Below, piece by piece: positions 50,723 to 58,421 of a DNA stretch of 58,421 bases. The DNA comes from Bacillota bacterium (lineage in GTDB: Bacteria > Bacillota > Clostridia > DSM-8532): the NCBI GenBank assembly GCA_022702935.2, contig JAKIML020000036.1:1-58421 (forward strand), in the 5' to 3' direction. Every line of letters begins with the position of its first letter. The first letter of the stretch is position 1. The notes beneath the pieces are model-generated. The model was not told where the DNA came from. It made no database searches and saw only the letters and a program-made list of their open reading frames with translations. Made by a program: the position numbers and the translations under genes.

Positions 50723-51530
50723 TTTAAAGAAGAGCTACAATGGCCTGGAAGTGCTTAAAGGCATCAGTGTGTCCATCAAGGAAGGCGAAAAGGTAGCTAT
50801 CATAGGCCCTTCCGGAAGCGGGAAAAGCACATTCCTGCGCTGTCTCAACTGTCTGGAGGATCCCACCAGCGGCTCCATCATTTTTGACGATGTTGACATC
50901 GCAGATATGAAGGTGGATATCAATATTCACCGGCGGCATATGGGCATGGTCTTCCAGCAGTTTAACCTGTTCAACAACAAAACAGTGCTTCAAAATATTA
51001 TGCTTGCGCCTGTGCAGATTGAATCCCACGACCTTAGGATGAAGAAGCTTAAGAACTTCTTTATACGAATCAGGAATATCTTTCCCGGAAACAAAAAGGC
51101 GTTATATGAAATTGACACGACTTATGATGAGATAAAGCTCAGGGCCAGGGAAAATGCCCTTCGCCTACTCAAGCGCATAGGCCTTGAGGATAAGGCCAAT
51201 GTCTTTCCTTCAACCCTTTCGGGTGGGCAGAAGCAGAGAATCGCCATTGTTCGCGCTCTTGCCATGAACCCGAAGGTCATGCTGTTTGATGAGCCTACCT
51301 CAGCCCTTGACCCGGAAATGGTGGGAGAGGTTCTTGAGCTTATCAAGCAGGTAGCCGATGAGGGCATGACCATGGTCATTGTCACCCATGAGATGGGGTT
51401 TGCCAGGGAAGTGGCCACCAGGGTCTTGTTCATGGATGAGGGCCGAATTCTTGAGGATGAACCGCCTGAGATATTATTTACAAACCCTAAGCATCCAAGA
51501 ACCAAGGAGTTCCTGTCAAAGGTTCTGTGA
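50706..51530 (+). CDS. amino-acid ABC ATPase (GlnQ type) with an insertion
   Basis: The start GTG at 50706 overlaps the permease; AAAGGAG lies before it. The 274-residue protein has Walker [10 protein letters not shown], signature LSGGQKQR, Walker [13 protein letters not shown] and H-loop VTHEMGFA. An extra stretch of about 35 residues ([18 protein letters not shown] and following) sits between the Q-loop and the signature. Relatives are about 240 residues, so this insertion is what makes it longer. Confidence 0.9.
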   Translation: MIDVINLKKSYNGLEVLKGISVSIKEGEKVAIIGPSGSGKSTFLRCLNCLEDPTSGSIIFDDVDIADMKVDINIHRRHMGMVFQQFNLFNNKTVLQNIMLAPVQIESHDLRMKKLKNFFIRIRNIFPGNKKALYEIDTTYDEIKLRARENALRLLKRIGLEDKANVFPSTLSGGQKQRIAIVRALAMNPKVMLFDEPTSALDPEMVGEVLELIKQVADEGMTMVIVTHEMGFAREVATRVLFMDEGRILEDEPPEILFTNPKHPRTKEFLSKVL

Positions 51531-51598
51531 TAGGACCAGACAGATAAGGAGGCGCAGGAAGGCAAATAAGGCTGTCTTATTAACCGTCAGTCAAAGAA

Positions 51599-51656
51599 AG
51601 ACCATGGCCTTCTCATCTGTCCGGAAGATGAGAACACCATGGTCTATTTGTTGTTT
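51599..51656. terminator. bidirectional terminator
   Basis: AGACCATGG (51599-51607) and TTCTCATCT (51610-51618) pair with AGATGAGAA (51626-51634) and CCATGGTCT (51637-51645); T-rich sequence follows. It serves the ABC operon and the convergent anti-sigma gene. Confidence 0.75.
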
Positions 51657-51710
51657 TTTAGACATCCTCTTTTTCGGGCCTGTCTTCGGCTTTGCATCCT
51701 TTTCCTTGCC

Positions 51711-52925
51711 TTATTTCATATTGCTCTTTATCAGGGCGGCGAAGTCGGAGGATACCTCAAATCGGGAGATGAAGCCGATATGCCTGTAGTAGATGGAATC
51801 GAAGTATACGCCTTTTTTATTGTAAATCCTGATGGTTACCGGGTCGGCCAGGGCATTGCCTATAGCGCCCTGTGAAGGTGCCACTGATACTGCGCCTGTT
51901 CCGCCTATGTCGGTCATACCCTGTGTCGTCCCGTTGGTGCTGTTCCCATGGCTTGGCTCAACAACAACCGATACGGGGGTGTCATCTCCGGTCAGCGGCG
52001 CATCTACTGGCTGGTCCGCCGGCGCTGAAGGATCGCTGAAGAACACAGCTTCATTGCCTTCTGGACCTATTTTCAGCGGCATATCCTGGGCATTGCCACT
52101 GAAATCAGGGGGAGCAGTCCTGTCAATCTCAATGCCGCTTGAACTGCCCGAGCCTGTAAAGCCGAACAGCTTTTCAAAATACCTGTCGCTGGAGTTCTTC
52201 AGCACCGAGTAGAAGCCGTAAAATCTGGCGATTTCATTGCTGTCAGTAATTTCGCCTCGTATATCCTCAATACCTTTTTCCTTGCTGGACTCGGTATGGA
52301 CGATGAACTGGATTTTGGCAATATCCTCGGGTCCATGAATGCCGAAAAGCTTTAGATACTCAATGGCATCCTCATCCTGATTGTTGTTATAGCTCTCAAA
52401 GGTAAAGAACCTGAACAATTCATACCCTGTACCTCTTTTAACTGCGACCACCGCTTCGGCACCTGCCGGAATATATTCGTAGATCTCGCATCCAATGAGG
52501 CTTTTGTCGGGGCTCTTCTCAATAGTGGCTATTTTTCGACCGAGGTCCCCAATACTGATTTCACCCGTAAAACCGAAGGCCGCTGCATAATCGGACATGG
52601 CGATATAGTGCCGGTTACCAAGCTGGAACTGGTTGATAAGCGGAGCCGCCATGTCCTCCGCAACCATATCCCGTGCTTGTTCTGAGCTGTTGCTGCCCGG
52701 AAATCCGGGGCTGAATAATCTGTCCTTAAGGCCGTATGTCATAAGCCCCCCTGCCAGCACAATAGCTAATGCCAGAGCGGGGATGGCCTTTCTGAAATTA
52801 AAGGATACTGTGTTCTTTACTCTGCTGTGGTCGGAGTGATTTAATACATTCTCAAACATTCTCTCCTTTGCCGCCAGATCGGGCGCGATGGGATCGAATA
52901 TATTCTTAATATCTTCACGCTTCAT
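51711..52925 (-). CDS. probable anti-sigma factor with one membrane helix
   Basis: The ATG at 52925 follows GGAAGG and overlaps the sigma stop by 11 bases. The 404-residue protein has a cytoplasmic N-terminus of about 45 residues, one membrane helix (AIPALALAIVLAGGLM) and a large extracytoplasmic region. The first half of that region (about 85-260) is structured and unrecognised. A Pro/Ser/Gly-rich stretch (about 270-365) leads to a C-terminal strand-rich end. The coupling to a sigma gene and the membrane topology support an anti-sigma role that senses an envelope signal. Confidence 0.7.
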   Translation of the reverse strand: MKREDIKNIFDPIAPDLAAKERMFENVLNHSDHSRVKNTVSFNFRKAIPALALAIVLAGGLMTYGLKDRLFSPGFPGSNSSEQARDMVAEDMAAPLINQFQLGNRHYIAMSDYAAAFGFTGEISIGDLGRKIATIEKSPDKSLIGCEIYEYIPAGAEAVVAVKRGTGYELFRFFTFESYNNNQDEDAIEYLKLFGIHGPEDIAKIQFIVHTESSKEKGIEDIRGEITDSNEIARFYGFYSVLKNSSDRYFEKLFGFTGSGSSSGIEIDRTAPPDFSGNAQDMPLKIGPEGNEAVFFSDPSAPADQPVDAPLTGDDTPVSVVVEPSHGNSTNGTTQGMTDIGGTGAVSVAPSQGAIGNALADPVTIRIYNKKGVYFDSIYYRHIGFISRFEVSSDFAALIKSNMK

Positions 52926-53409
52926 TTTGTTCACCTTCCATTTCCATTTTCAAAAGCTTTCGGGCCTTATGAAGATGACTTCTGACGGTGGATTCCTTCT
53001 TGCCCAGCATTCTAGCGATTTCTACCGTCGAATAACCTTCATAGTAGTACAGGTATAAGGCTGTTTTATACTTGGGGGGGAGGGCCATAATCATTTGAAA
53101 ATTGCCATCGGTATTAAAGGGCTGCTCAACCGCCTTATTCACAGCCATATCCATACCCACGGTTTGGGACCACCAATGCCTGAAATGATCCTTGCACAGG
53201 TTTGTCGCCGTCCTGATAAGCCACGCCTTCTCATGCTCATGGCTTAAAAAGACGGTTCCGTCCTTCATCAGCCGGATAAAAGTATTCTGAACCATGTCCT
53301 CAGTATCATGACGATTCTTCATATACATGAAGCAGACGCGGTAGACCGTATTCACATGGCGGTTATAGATTTGTGACATTTCTTCCTTGGTACGAAACTT
53401 AGCGCTCAT
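52915..53409 (-). CDS. ECF-type RNA polymerase sigma factor
   Basis: AAAGGGGGAG precedes ATG 53409. The 164-residue protein has region 2 (YNRHVNTVYRVCFMYMKNRHDTEDMVQNTFIRLM) and region 4 (LPPKYKTALYLYYYEGYSTVEIARMLGKKESTVRSHLHKARKLL). There is no region 1.1 or 3, so it is an ECF group sigma factor. It is coupled to the probable anti-sigma gene downstream. Confidence 0.92.
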   Translation of the reverse strand: MSAKFRTKEEMSQIYNRHVNTVYRVCFMYMKNRHDTEDMVQNTFIRLMKDGTVFLSHEHEKAWLIRTATNLCKDHFRHWWSQTVGMDMAVNKAVEQPFNTDGNFQMIMALPPKYKTALYLYYYEGYSTVEIARMLGKKESTVRSHLHKARKLLKMEMEGEQNEA

Positions 53410-53601
53410 GAGCTTGCTCCCCCTTTCACTAAGAATACGATCAAAGCGGACGAAACGTTGAGCGTAAATTAAATTTTTCTGTTTGATGTTTGATCGGTAT
53501 TATTCCCACCTTATTTCATGGACTGTTTGCTGATTATTAAGCTTAAAAGTATTATAATATGACTAATACAAAAAGATGGAAACTGAAAGGACGACGATTC
53601 A

Positions 53602-54084
53602 ATGGCTTTTGAAAAAGTGAAGGAGTACTTTGAGATAAAAGGCTTGGGAGAACGGGTGACGGAGTGGGAAGAAACCGCCGCCACTGTAGAGCAGGCCGCA
53701 GAGATCATTGGCTGCGAGCCAGCCCATATTGCAAAAACCATGGCCTTTTTAGTCAATAATGAACCCATTTTAATCGTTGCGGCGGGTGATACCAAAATCG
53801 ACAATGGAAAATATAAATTACAGTTTGGTCAGAAGGCAGTTATGATATCTGCCCATCAGGTGGAAGAGCTTGTGGGCCATGTCCCCGGCGGGGTATGCCC
53901 CTTTGCTGTTCGTGAAAGGGTTAGCGTCTATCTGGATGTATCCCTGAAACGCTTTGATATCGTCCATACGGCAGGCGGTAGCGTAAACAGCACCATAAAA
54001 CTGTCAGTACCGGAGCTTGAAGCTCTGTCCAATCCCTTGGGTTGGGTGGATGTGTGCAAGGGCTGGATAACTCATGAGGCTTAA
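53602..54084 (+). CDS. YbaK/EbsC-type prolyl-tRNA editing protein
   Basis: The 160-residue protein has the YbaK-fold signatures AHIAKTMAFLVN (catalytic lysine), VAAGDTKIDNGKYKLQF and GHVPGGVCPFA. Such proteins hydrolyse Cys-tRNA(Pro) or related mischarged tRNAs. AAAGGA upstream. First of three closely spaced genes on the plus strand. Confidence 0.85.
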   Translation: MAFEKVKEYFEIKGLGERVTEWEETAATVEQAAEIIGCEPAHIAKTMAFLVNNEPILIVAAGDTKIDNGKYKLQFGQKAVMISAHQVEELVGHVPGGVCPFAVRERVSVYLDVSLKRFDIVHTAGGSVNSTIKLSVPELEALSNPLGWVDVCKGWITHEA

Positions 54085-54129
54085 GTACAATAATAGGGAG
54101 ATGAAACTGAAATCTAAGGATGTGTTTGT

Positions 54130-54558
54130 ATGGCAGAGCTTAAGACAAAGCAGCACGACGGGGATGTTTTCGAATTCATCAATACCTATGCGGATACCGA
54201 GCAAAAACGCAAGGATAGCTATGCACTTGTTGAGCTGATGCAAAGGGTTTCAGGATATCCTCCAAAGATGTGGGGGCCCTCCATGATCGGGTTCGGAAGC
54301 TATCATTATAAATCCGAGCGCAGCAGGCAGGAAGGTGACTGGCCATTGGTGGCCTTTTCACCGCGCAAAACCGCCATCTCGCTTTATGTTTATACAGGGG
54401 ACCCGGAGCATGAGTATCTGCTCAAGGACCTGGGCCGGTTCACCATGGGGAAGGCCTGCATCTATATTAAGAAGCTGTCGGACATAAACCTGGAAGCCTT
54501 GGAACGGCTCATGCGCACAACGATAGAATATTTAAATATTAAGTATTCTAAAACCTGA
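54130..54558 (+). CDS. DUF1801 protein
   Basis: The 142-residue protein fits DUF1801 (YdhG-like): PPKMWGPSMIGFGSYHYKSERSRQEGDWPLVAFSPRKTAISLYV and GKACIYIKKLSDINLE. Its function is not known. AAGGA precedes the ATG. It starts 45 bases after the YbaK gene. Confidence 0.85.
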   Translation: MAELKTKQHDGDVFEFINTYADTEQKRKDSYALVELMQRVSGYPPKMWGPSMIGFGSYHYKSERSRQEGDWPLVAFSPRKTAISLYVYTGDPEHEYLLKDLGRFTMGKACIYIKKLSDINLEALERLMRTTIEYLNIKYSKT

Positions 54559-54629
54559 TCTCAATGAAAGCACTATCATAATGAAAAGAATAGACCTGAG
54601 GTGCAGTATGTTTGCAAGGGGATGTCAAG

Positions 54630-55283
54630 ATGATGGAGATTAAGACATTTAAAGGTTTTGAGGAAATCTATCCTGAAAGATTCGATGAAACAGATTCCTG
54701 GTATTATGGGCACTGGTCACCCTGTGCTGAGGCCTATGAGGTTCCGGCCTATAACAACCAGTATCCCGGAACGAGACTATACTTCTTTGAATATCCGTCA
54801 GGCAGAGTTTTTGAACCTCTGAAGCAACAGCCAAATGTGTTTTTATCAAGACCGGTTTATGAGCAAAAAGACAATTCTTTTGGCATCCTTCGCTATGATT
54901 TTAACAAGGAAATCATTCAGGTTATTGTCTTTAAACCGGAGAGCTTTGGTTTGGAGATTGTTTTTGAAATACCTTTTTCAAAGGTTGGCGATGTAAATAA
55001 TATACGGCTGATGACTTCCCCATGGACATTGATGAAGTATGACATAAACCATGACACTGTGAGATTTCTATGGCCCAGGGAAGCAGTCTATCATCTGGAA
55101 CCCCATGAAACTATGTACTTTCAGGCTGCGGGGAAGCTCTATCTCTCCAATTGGATGGAGGACCCGGATTATCGGGAGGAGATCATCGTACGGGATGCCC
55201 AATCAGGTCAGATTCTTGAGCGCTGCCCGGGGTATATGCGTAGGATGCCCGATGGCTCAGTATGGATGATGACTTCCGAATAA
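54630..55283 (+). CDS. unrecognised soluble protein
   Basis: AAGGGGA before ATG 54630. The 217-residue protein has no signal or membrane segment, many aromatic residues (WYYGHWSPC, RLYFFEYPSGRVFEP) and alternating strand-like blocks, so it is probably beta-rich. I recognise no family. It follows DUF1801 by 71 bases and precedes the GH127 gene. Confidence 0.6.
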   Translation: MMEIKTFKGFEEIYPERFDETDSWYYGHWSPCAEAYEVPAYNNQYPGTRLYFFEYPSGRVFEPLKQQPNVFLSRPVYEQKDNSFGILRYDFNKEIIQVIVFKPESFGLEIVFEIPFSKVGDVNNIRLMTSPWTLMKYDINHDTVRFLWPREAVYHLEPHETMYFQAAGKLYLSNWMEDPDYREEIIVRDAQSGQILERCPGYMRRMPDGSVWMMTSE

Positions 55284-55414
55284 GAAATCAAGACCTGCAT
55301 ATCTAGAATTTCATCTTCAAAGAATATCTAATTTGTCATCTATGAGGCCCCATCTCTATGGATTATAATTAAGGCAAAAATATCACGAATATTAAAAAGC
55401 GGGGATGGTTGCGT

Positions 55415-57211
55415 ATGAGGCTTAAAAATGTTTCCAGGGTTAATCTGCTCCCAGGGTTGTTTAAGGAACGCCAGACCGTGAACAGAAATTATCTGATGAG
55501 CTTGTCAAGTCAAGCGCTGCTTCAGAACTTTTACCTTGAAGCCGGCATCATTATGCCCGGAATGCAGGTGGTGGAAAATCCTTCAGAGAGCGGGCTGCAT
55601 TGGGGCTGGGAATCGCCGACCTGCCAGCTTCGGGGCCATTTTCTTGGGCATTGGATGTCAGCGGCATCCATGCTGATTGAAACCGAGCATGATTTGGAGC
55701 TTGAGGGAAGACTAAGGCACATCGTATCGGAGCTGGCCCGGTGCCAGGAACGCAACGGCAATGGCTGGGTTGGCTCTATTCCCGAGAAGTATTTTGATAT
55801 TCTTGAAACGGGGGTCTATATCTGGTCACCCCAGTATACCATTCATAAAACCCTCATGGGACTGTTGGATGCCTATAAGCATGCGGGTATTGAACAGGCT
55901 TTGGAGATTTTGAAAAAAGCCTCGGAATGGCATGTCCAATGGATCACCCGTATTCCTGAGGACAAGGCCTGGGTTATCTATGAGGGAGAAGCGGGCGGAA
56001 TGCTTGAAATCTGGGCTTCCCTCTATGAAATAACCAGGGAAGAAAAGCATATGCGCTTATGTAAGGCCTATAGCGGCTATCCCATGTTCGAAAAGCTCTT
56101 GAAGGGTGAGGATGCCCTTACCGATAATCATACCAATGCCAGTATCCCCCAGGCCCATGGCGCTGCCAAAATGTATGAGATAACCGGGGATGATACCTGG
56201 CTTTCCATAGCAGAGCTATTCTGGAAATGTGCAGTCGCTGATCGGCCCATGTATGCCACAGGCTCAGCCAATGCCGGTGAATTCTACATCGCTCCGGGAA
56301 GGCTGTATGAAGCTCTTGGGGACAGGAATCAGGAATTCTGCACCATGTACAATACGGTGAGGCTGGCTGATTACCTTTATGGCTTTACCGGGAAGGCCGA
56401 GTACCTGGACTACATCGAGCGGGCTTTGTATAATGGCTTTCTGGCGCAGCAAAATAAGGCAACCGGAATGCCCACCTACTTTCTGCCCATGCGACCCGGG
56501 TCCAAAAAGAAGTGGGGGACATTGCGCAATGATTTCTGGTGCTGCCATGGAACCATGGTTCAGGCTCAGGCCTATTACCCCTATCTCTGCTATTATGCAG
56601 AAGACAACACACTGACTGTTGCGCAGTATATCCCAAGCCAGGCCTCCCTGGAGCTCAACGGCCATCCTGTAAAGATAACGCAAAGTATTAATATGCCCTA
56701 CGGCGGCGGATTGTTGTTCGGAGCAGGGAATGAGGGGGGCAAGAATCGCTGGCAGCTTGAATTCCGCATTGAAAGCGATGAAGTATTTACCTTAAAACTC
56801 CGGGTGCCTGTATGGAATCAGGGGCGGGTATATCTGGCCCTTGATGGTCAGGAGCTCCCTGCAGAAATAAAGGATGGATTTATTGCTATTACTCGAAAAT
56901 GGAATTCCGAATGTCTGACACTTAAGTTTAACGCCGCCTTGTCCCTGGACAGACTGCCCGACAGACCCGATAAGGGCGCCCTTATGGAGGGGCCCATCGT
57001 CCTTGCCGGGGTGGGAGAGATCAGTGAAGCTTTACAGCTTAAAGATGACAAACTTATGGAAAATTTCACTCCGTTTGTTGAGCATACCTATGATGCCTTC
57101 CCCTGGCAGCAGTCCACCTATCGCACCCTGGGCCAGAACAGGGAGATTACCTTTAAGCCCATTTATGAGATTATTGATGAGCCTTATACCATTTATTTCA
57201 CTATTAAATAA
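55415..57211 (+). CDS. GH127-type glycoside hydrolase (DUF1680, beta-L-arabinofuranosidase-like)
   Basis: The 598-residue protein has the (alpha/alpha)6 barrel and C-terminal beta-domains of the family. Catalytic-site motifs are conserved: Glu307-X-Cys309 in EFCTMYN and the Cys376-Cys377 pair in FWCCHGT. In the founding enzyme HypBA1 the equivalent residues (Glu338, Cys340, Cys417, Cys418) bind zinc, and the first Cys of the CC pair is the nucleophile. No signal peptide is seen, so the enzyme acts on imported oligosaccharides. The ATG at 55415 has GGGG upstream. Its substrate may be an arabinofuranoside or a related furanoside. Confidence 0.85.
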   Translation: MRLKNVSRVNLLPGLFKERQTVNRNYLMSLSSQALLQNFYLEAGIIMPGMQVVENPSESGLHWGWESPTCQLRGHFLGHWMSAASMLIETEHDLELEGRLRHIVSELARCQERNGNGWVGSIPEKYFDILETGVYIWSPQYTIHKTLMGLLDAYKHAGIEQALEILKKASEWHVQWITRIPEDKAWVIYEGEAGGMLEIWASLYEITREEKHMRLCKAYSGYPMFEKLLKGEDALTDNHTNASIPQAHGAAKMYEITGDDTWLSIAELFWKCAVADRPMYATGSANAGEFYIAPGRLYEALGDRNQEFCTMYNTVRLADYLYGFTGKAEYLDYIERALYNGFLAQQNKATGMPTYFLPMRPGSKKKWGTLRNDFWCCHGTMVQAQAYYPYLCYYAEDNTLTVAQYIPSQASLELNGHPVKITQSINMPYGGGLLFGAGNEGGKNRWQLEFRIESDEVFTLKLRVPVWNQGRVYLALDGQELPAEIKDGFIAITRKWNSECLTLKFNAALSLDRLPDRPDKGALMEGPIVLAGVGEISEALQLKDDKLMENFTPFVEHTYDAFPWQQSTYRTLGQNREITFKPIYEIIDEPYTIYFTIK

Positions 57212-57232
57212 GGATGAATAATTCTGGAGCCA

Positions 57233-57261
57233 TTGAGTTAATTTGGATTTCCGAATATAAT
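57233..57261 (+). promoter_or_regulatory. promoter before the PAS-SLH remnant
   Basis: TTGAGT (57233-57238), 17 bases, TATAAT (57256-57261). Confidence 0.6.
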
Positions 57262-57335
57262 CTATTTGAGGAGAAGTATGGGAACGGGGGAAAGTTTAGA
57301 GGGTGGCAGTTAAGTAGGAATATTGGGGGGATCCT

Positions 57336-57729
57336 ATGAACGAGACACAGAACGCTATTCTAGAGTCGTTTCAGATGCTTGCAGCCAATAAAGCGCTGTT
57401 GGCAAGGGTCATTGACTGCTTCCCCTATCCCATACAAATCTATGCACCCGATGGAACCTCGGTCCTGGTCAACCGCGCTGGCGGAGTACCATGTGACTGA
57501 TCCCAACATGGTTAGGCAAACCCTGGCAGACTTCTCCGATGCAGGAGTGATTGCCGTTTGGGCAAAAGAGGCCATGGCCTATCTGGTGGAAGCGGGCATC
57601 ATCAGCGTCAGTAACGGCAAGCTCATGCCCAACAACACCACCACCCGGGCCGAAATGGCACAGGTGCTGCACAATCTCTTGTCAAAAAAACCGTATACCA
57701 GTACCTTTCATAAAGTCCGCATTCCCTGA
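57336..57729 (+). pseudogene. chimeric remnant: PAS-domain start, frameshift, SLH-domain end
   Basis: GGGGGG lies five bases before ATG 57336. The frame reads MNETQNAILESFQMLAANKA and CFPYPIQIYAPDGTSVLVN, a PAS-domain opening found in clostridial sensor proteins, and ends in TGA at 57498. One frame over the same PAS text continues (ALAEYHVTDPNMV). It then changes into an SLH domain (LADFSDAGVIAVWAKEAMAYLVEAG and TTRAEMAQVLHNLL). The frames are shifted near 57475. The piece thus combines the start of a cytoplasmic regulator with the tail of a surface protein. Confidence 0.6.
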
Positions 57730-57755
57730 TACAACAAGGGATGCGGACTTTTATA
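57712..57755 (+). terminator. factor-independent terminator
   Basis: AAAGTCCGCATTCCCT (57712-57727) pairs with AGGGATGCGGACTTT (57737-57751), one bulge, then TTATA. Overlaps the end of the SLH remnant. Confidence 0.8.
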
Positions 57756-58127
57756 TACCCTTAAGGATAGCCTAAATCCATCTATTGACATTTTTCGCAA
57801 GTTTTCCGATAAATATTAGAGAAAATGCTAAAGAGAATTGAATTTATACAGTTCCTCCCCCGTACTTAAGAGCAACTTAACCTTGATGACAGCTTTGGTT
57901 CATTTTATACTTTGATTGATAATTAAAATAACCGCTGGTTGGGAAGGAAGGTCTTCTTAAATTAGCGGCATTTTTATATTTAAATACTGTTTTTGCGTAA
58001 CCTTCAATGACAGGTAACAACCTGCAGTATTCCCAGGTTTATGGGGGGAGGAGAATACAAGCCTGGGAGAGGGAACGCTTGGAACACAGCCTTATTGTAC
58101 AATACGTATGACGGAGGGGGGAACCCT
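57756..58127 (+). other. long leader region before the last gene
   Basis: Without a gene. TTGACA at 57785-57790 with GATAAA at 57808-57813 (17-base spacer) is a possible promoter. TCCCAGGTTT/AAGCCTGGGA arms (about 58033-58071) enclose a G-rich loop with GGAGGAG. A CCGCT/AGCGG pair lies around 57933-57969. The leader could be regulated or hold a structured RNA. Confidence 0.4.
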
Positions 58128-58421
58128 ATGCTCTTGATTTACCTGGCCATGCTTGATGGCGAAGAAGATAAGAGTAAATTTGAATCACTTTACCTTACAT
58201 ACAGAAAGCTTATGTTTCATGTGGCCAACAGTATTCTGAACGATGAGAGCCTTGCGGAAGACGCTGTGCATCACGCTTTTGTAAAAATCATTGAAAATTT
58301 CCACAAGGTGGGAGAAATTTCCTGTCACAAAACTAAAAGCTACGTTGTTATTATTGTCAGGAATGCAGCCATTAACTTGTATAATTCAAGAAAAAGACAA
58401 GCAGCTCTTTTTCTTGAAGAT
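58128..58421 (+). CDS. sigma-70 family RNA polymerase sigma factor (cut by window edge)
   Basis: GGAGGGGGG precedes ATG at 58128. The 98 visible codons read MLLIYLAMLDGEEDKSKFES, then YLTYRKLMFHVANSILNDESLAEDAVHHAFVKII, a sigma region 2, and end within FLED as region 2 to 4 linker begins. It belongs to the clostridial group of ECF sigma factors with the MLLIYLAMLD start. The remainder, including region 4 and any anti-sigma gene, is outside. Confidence 0.85.
   Translation, partial: MLLIYLAMLDGEEDKSKFESLYLTYRKLMFHVANSILNDESLAEDAVHHAFVKIIENFHKVGEISCHKTKSYVVIIVRNAAINLYNSRKRQAALFLED

Noticed and set aside
1-58421. CRISPR arrays, tRNA/rRNA genes, transposases or phage genes
   Set aside because: No regularly spaced repeat series, no cloverleaf or rRNA-like stretch and no transposase or integrase motif were seen on either strand. 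Short tRNA-like sequences could be missed by eye.

Overview
The window looks like chromosomal DNA of an anaerobic, motile member of the Clostridia (Bacillota). The evidence is strong AGGAGG-type ribosome binding sites almost everywhere, TTGACA/TATAAT promoters, many factor-independent terminators, Clostridia-type families (CD3324-like HTH protein, CheX, SLH-anchored glycosidase, MocR and WYL regulators) and oxygen-sensitive or low-O2 proteins (CooS-type carbon monoxide dehydrogenase homologue, two bacteriohemerythrins, polyferredoxin-type membrane protein). I saw no rRNA, tRNA, CRISPR array, transposase or phage gene. The genus cannot be fixed from the sequence alone.

Layout. 1-14 kb: the start of an ECF vitamin-transporter S component divergent from a shortened MocR regulator, an AAC(6')-like acetyltransferase, a methyltransferase-glycosyltransferase fusion, a polyamine-type acetyltransferase, an acyl-CoA synthetase, a VOC protein, a secreted copper-amine-oxidase-N/ricin-like protein, a WYL regulator divergent from a nonsense-interrupted oxidoreductase with a perfect palindrome between them, an AraC/GyrI-like regulator and a frameshifted esterase. 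14.5-24.4 kb: an SLH-anchored GH18 glycosidase, CutA, a ClC antiporter with a TrkA-C tail, two MBL hydrolases, a Gly/Pro/His-rich tail-anchored protein, a hemerythrin-CheX pair, an alpha/beta hydrolase and a QueG-like Fe-S protein.

24.5-36 kb is the most interesting part. A CooS homologue, with one C-cluster cysteine replaced by Asp and part of the proton-relay histidines missing, heads a tight four-gene unit with a complete NMT1/SsuA-type ABC transporter. Next come an HMA-SafE-cupredoxin membrane protein and an OmpR-type two-component system, a second hemerythrin, and an operon of a NapH-like polyferredoxin protein, a flavodoxin and a PadR regulator with a palindromic operator in front.

36-58.4 kb holds housekeeping and accessory genes: TIM-barrel isomerase, ArsC/Spx-like protein, hydrolase, SPOUT RNA methyltransferase, HD proteins, YjbQ, a carbohydrate ABC importer with a divergent AraC regulator, a nitroreductase, an amino-acid ABC importer whose binding protein looks circularly permuted, a sigma/anti-sigma pair, YbaK, DUF1801, a GH127 glycosidase, a PAS-SLH chimeric pseudogene and the start of another sigma factor.

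A recurring theme is gene decay: three acetyltransferase remnants, one nonsense-broken gene, one or two frameshifted genes, one truncated regulator and one chimeric remnant. The ABC operons, by contrast, are intact and carry intercistronic hairpins after their binding-protein genes.
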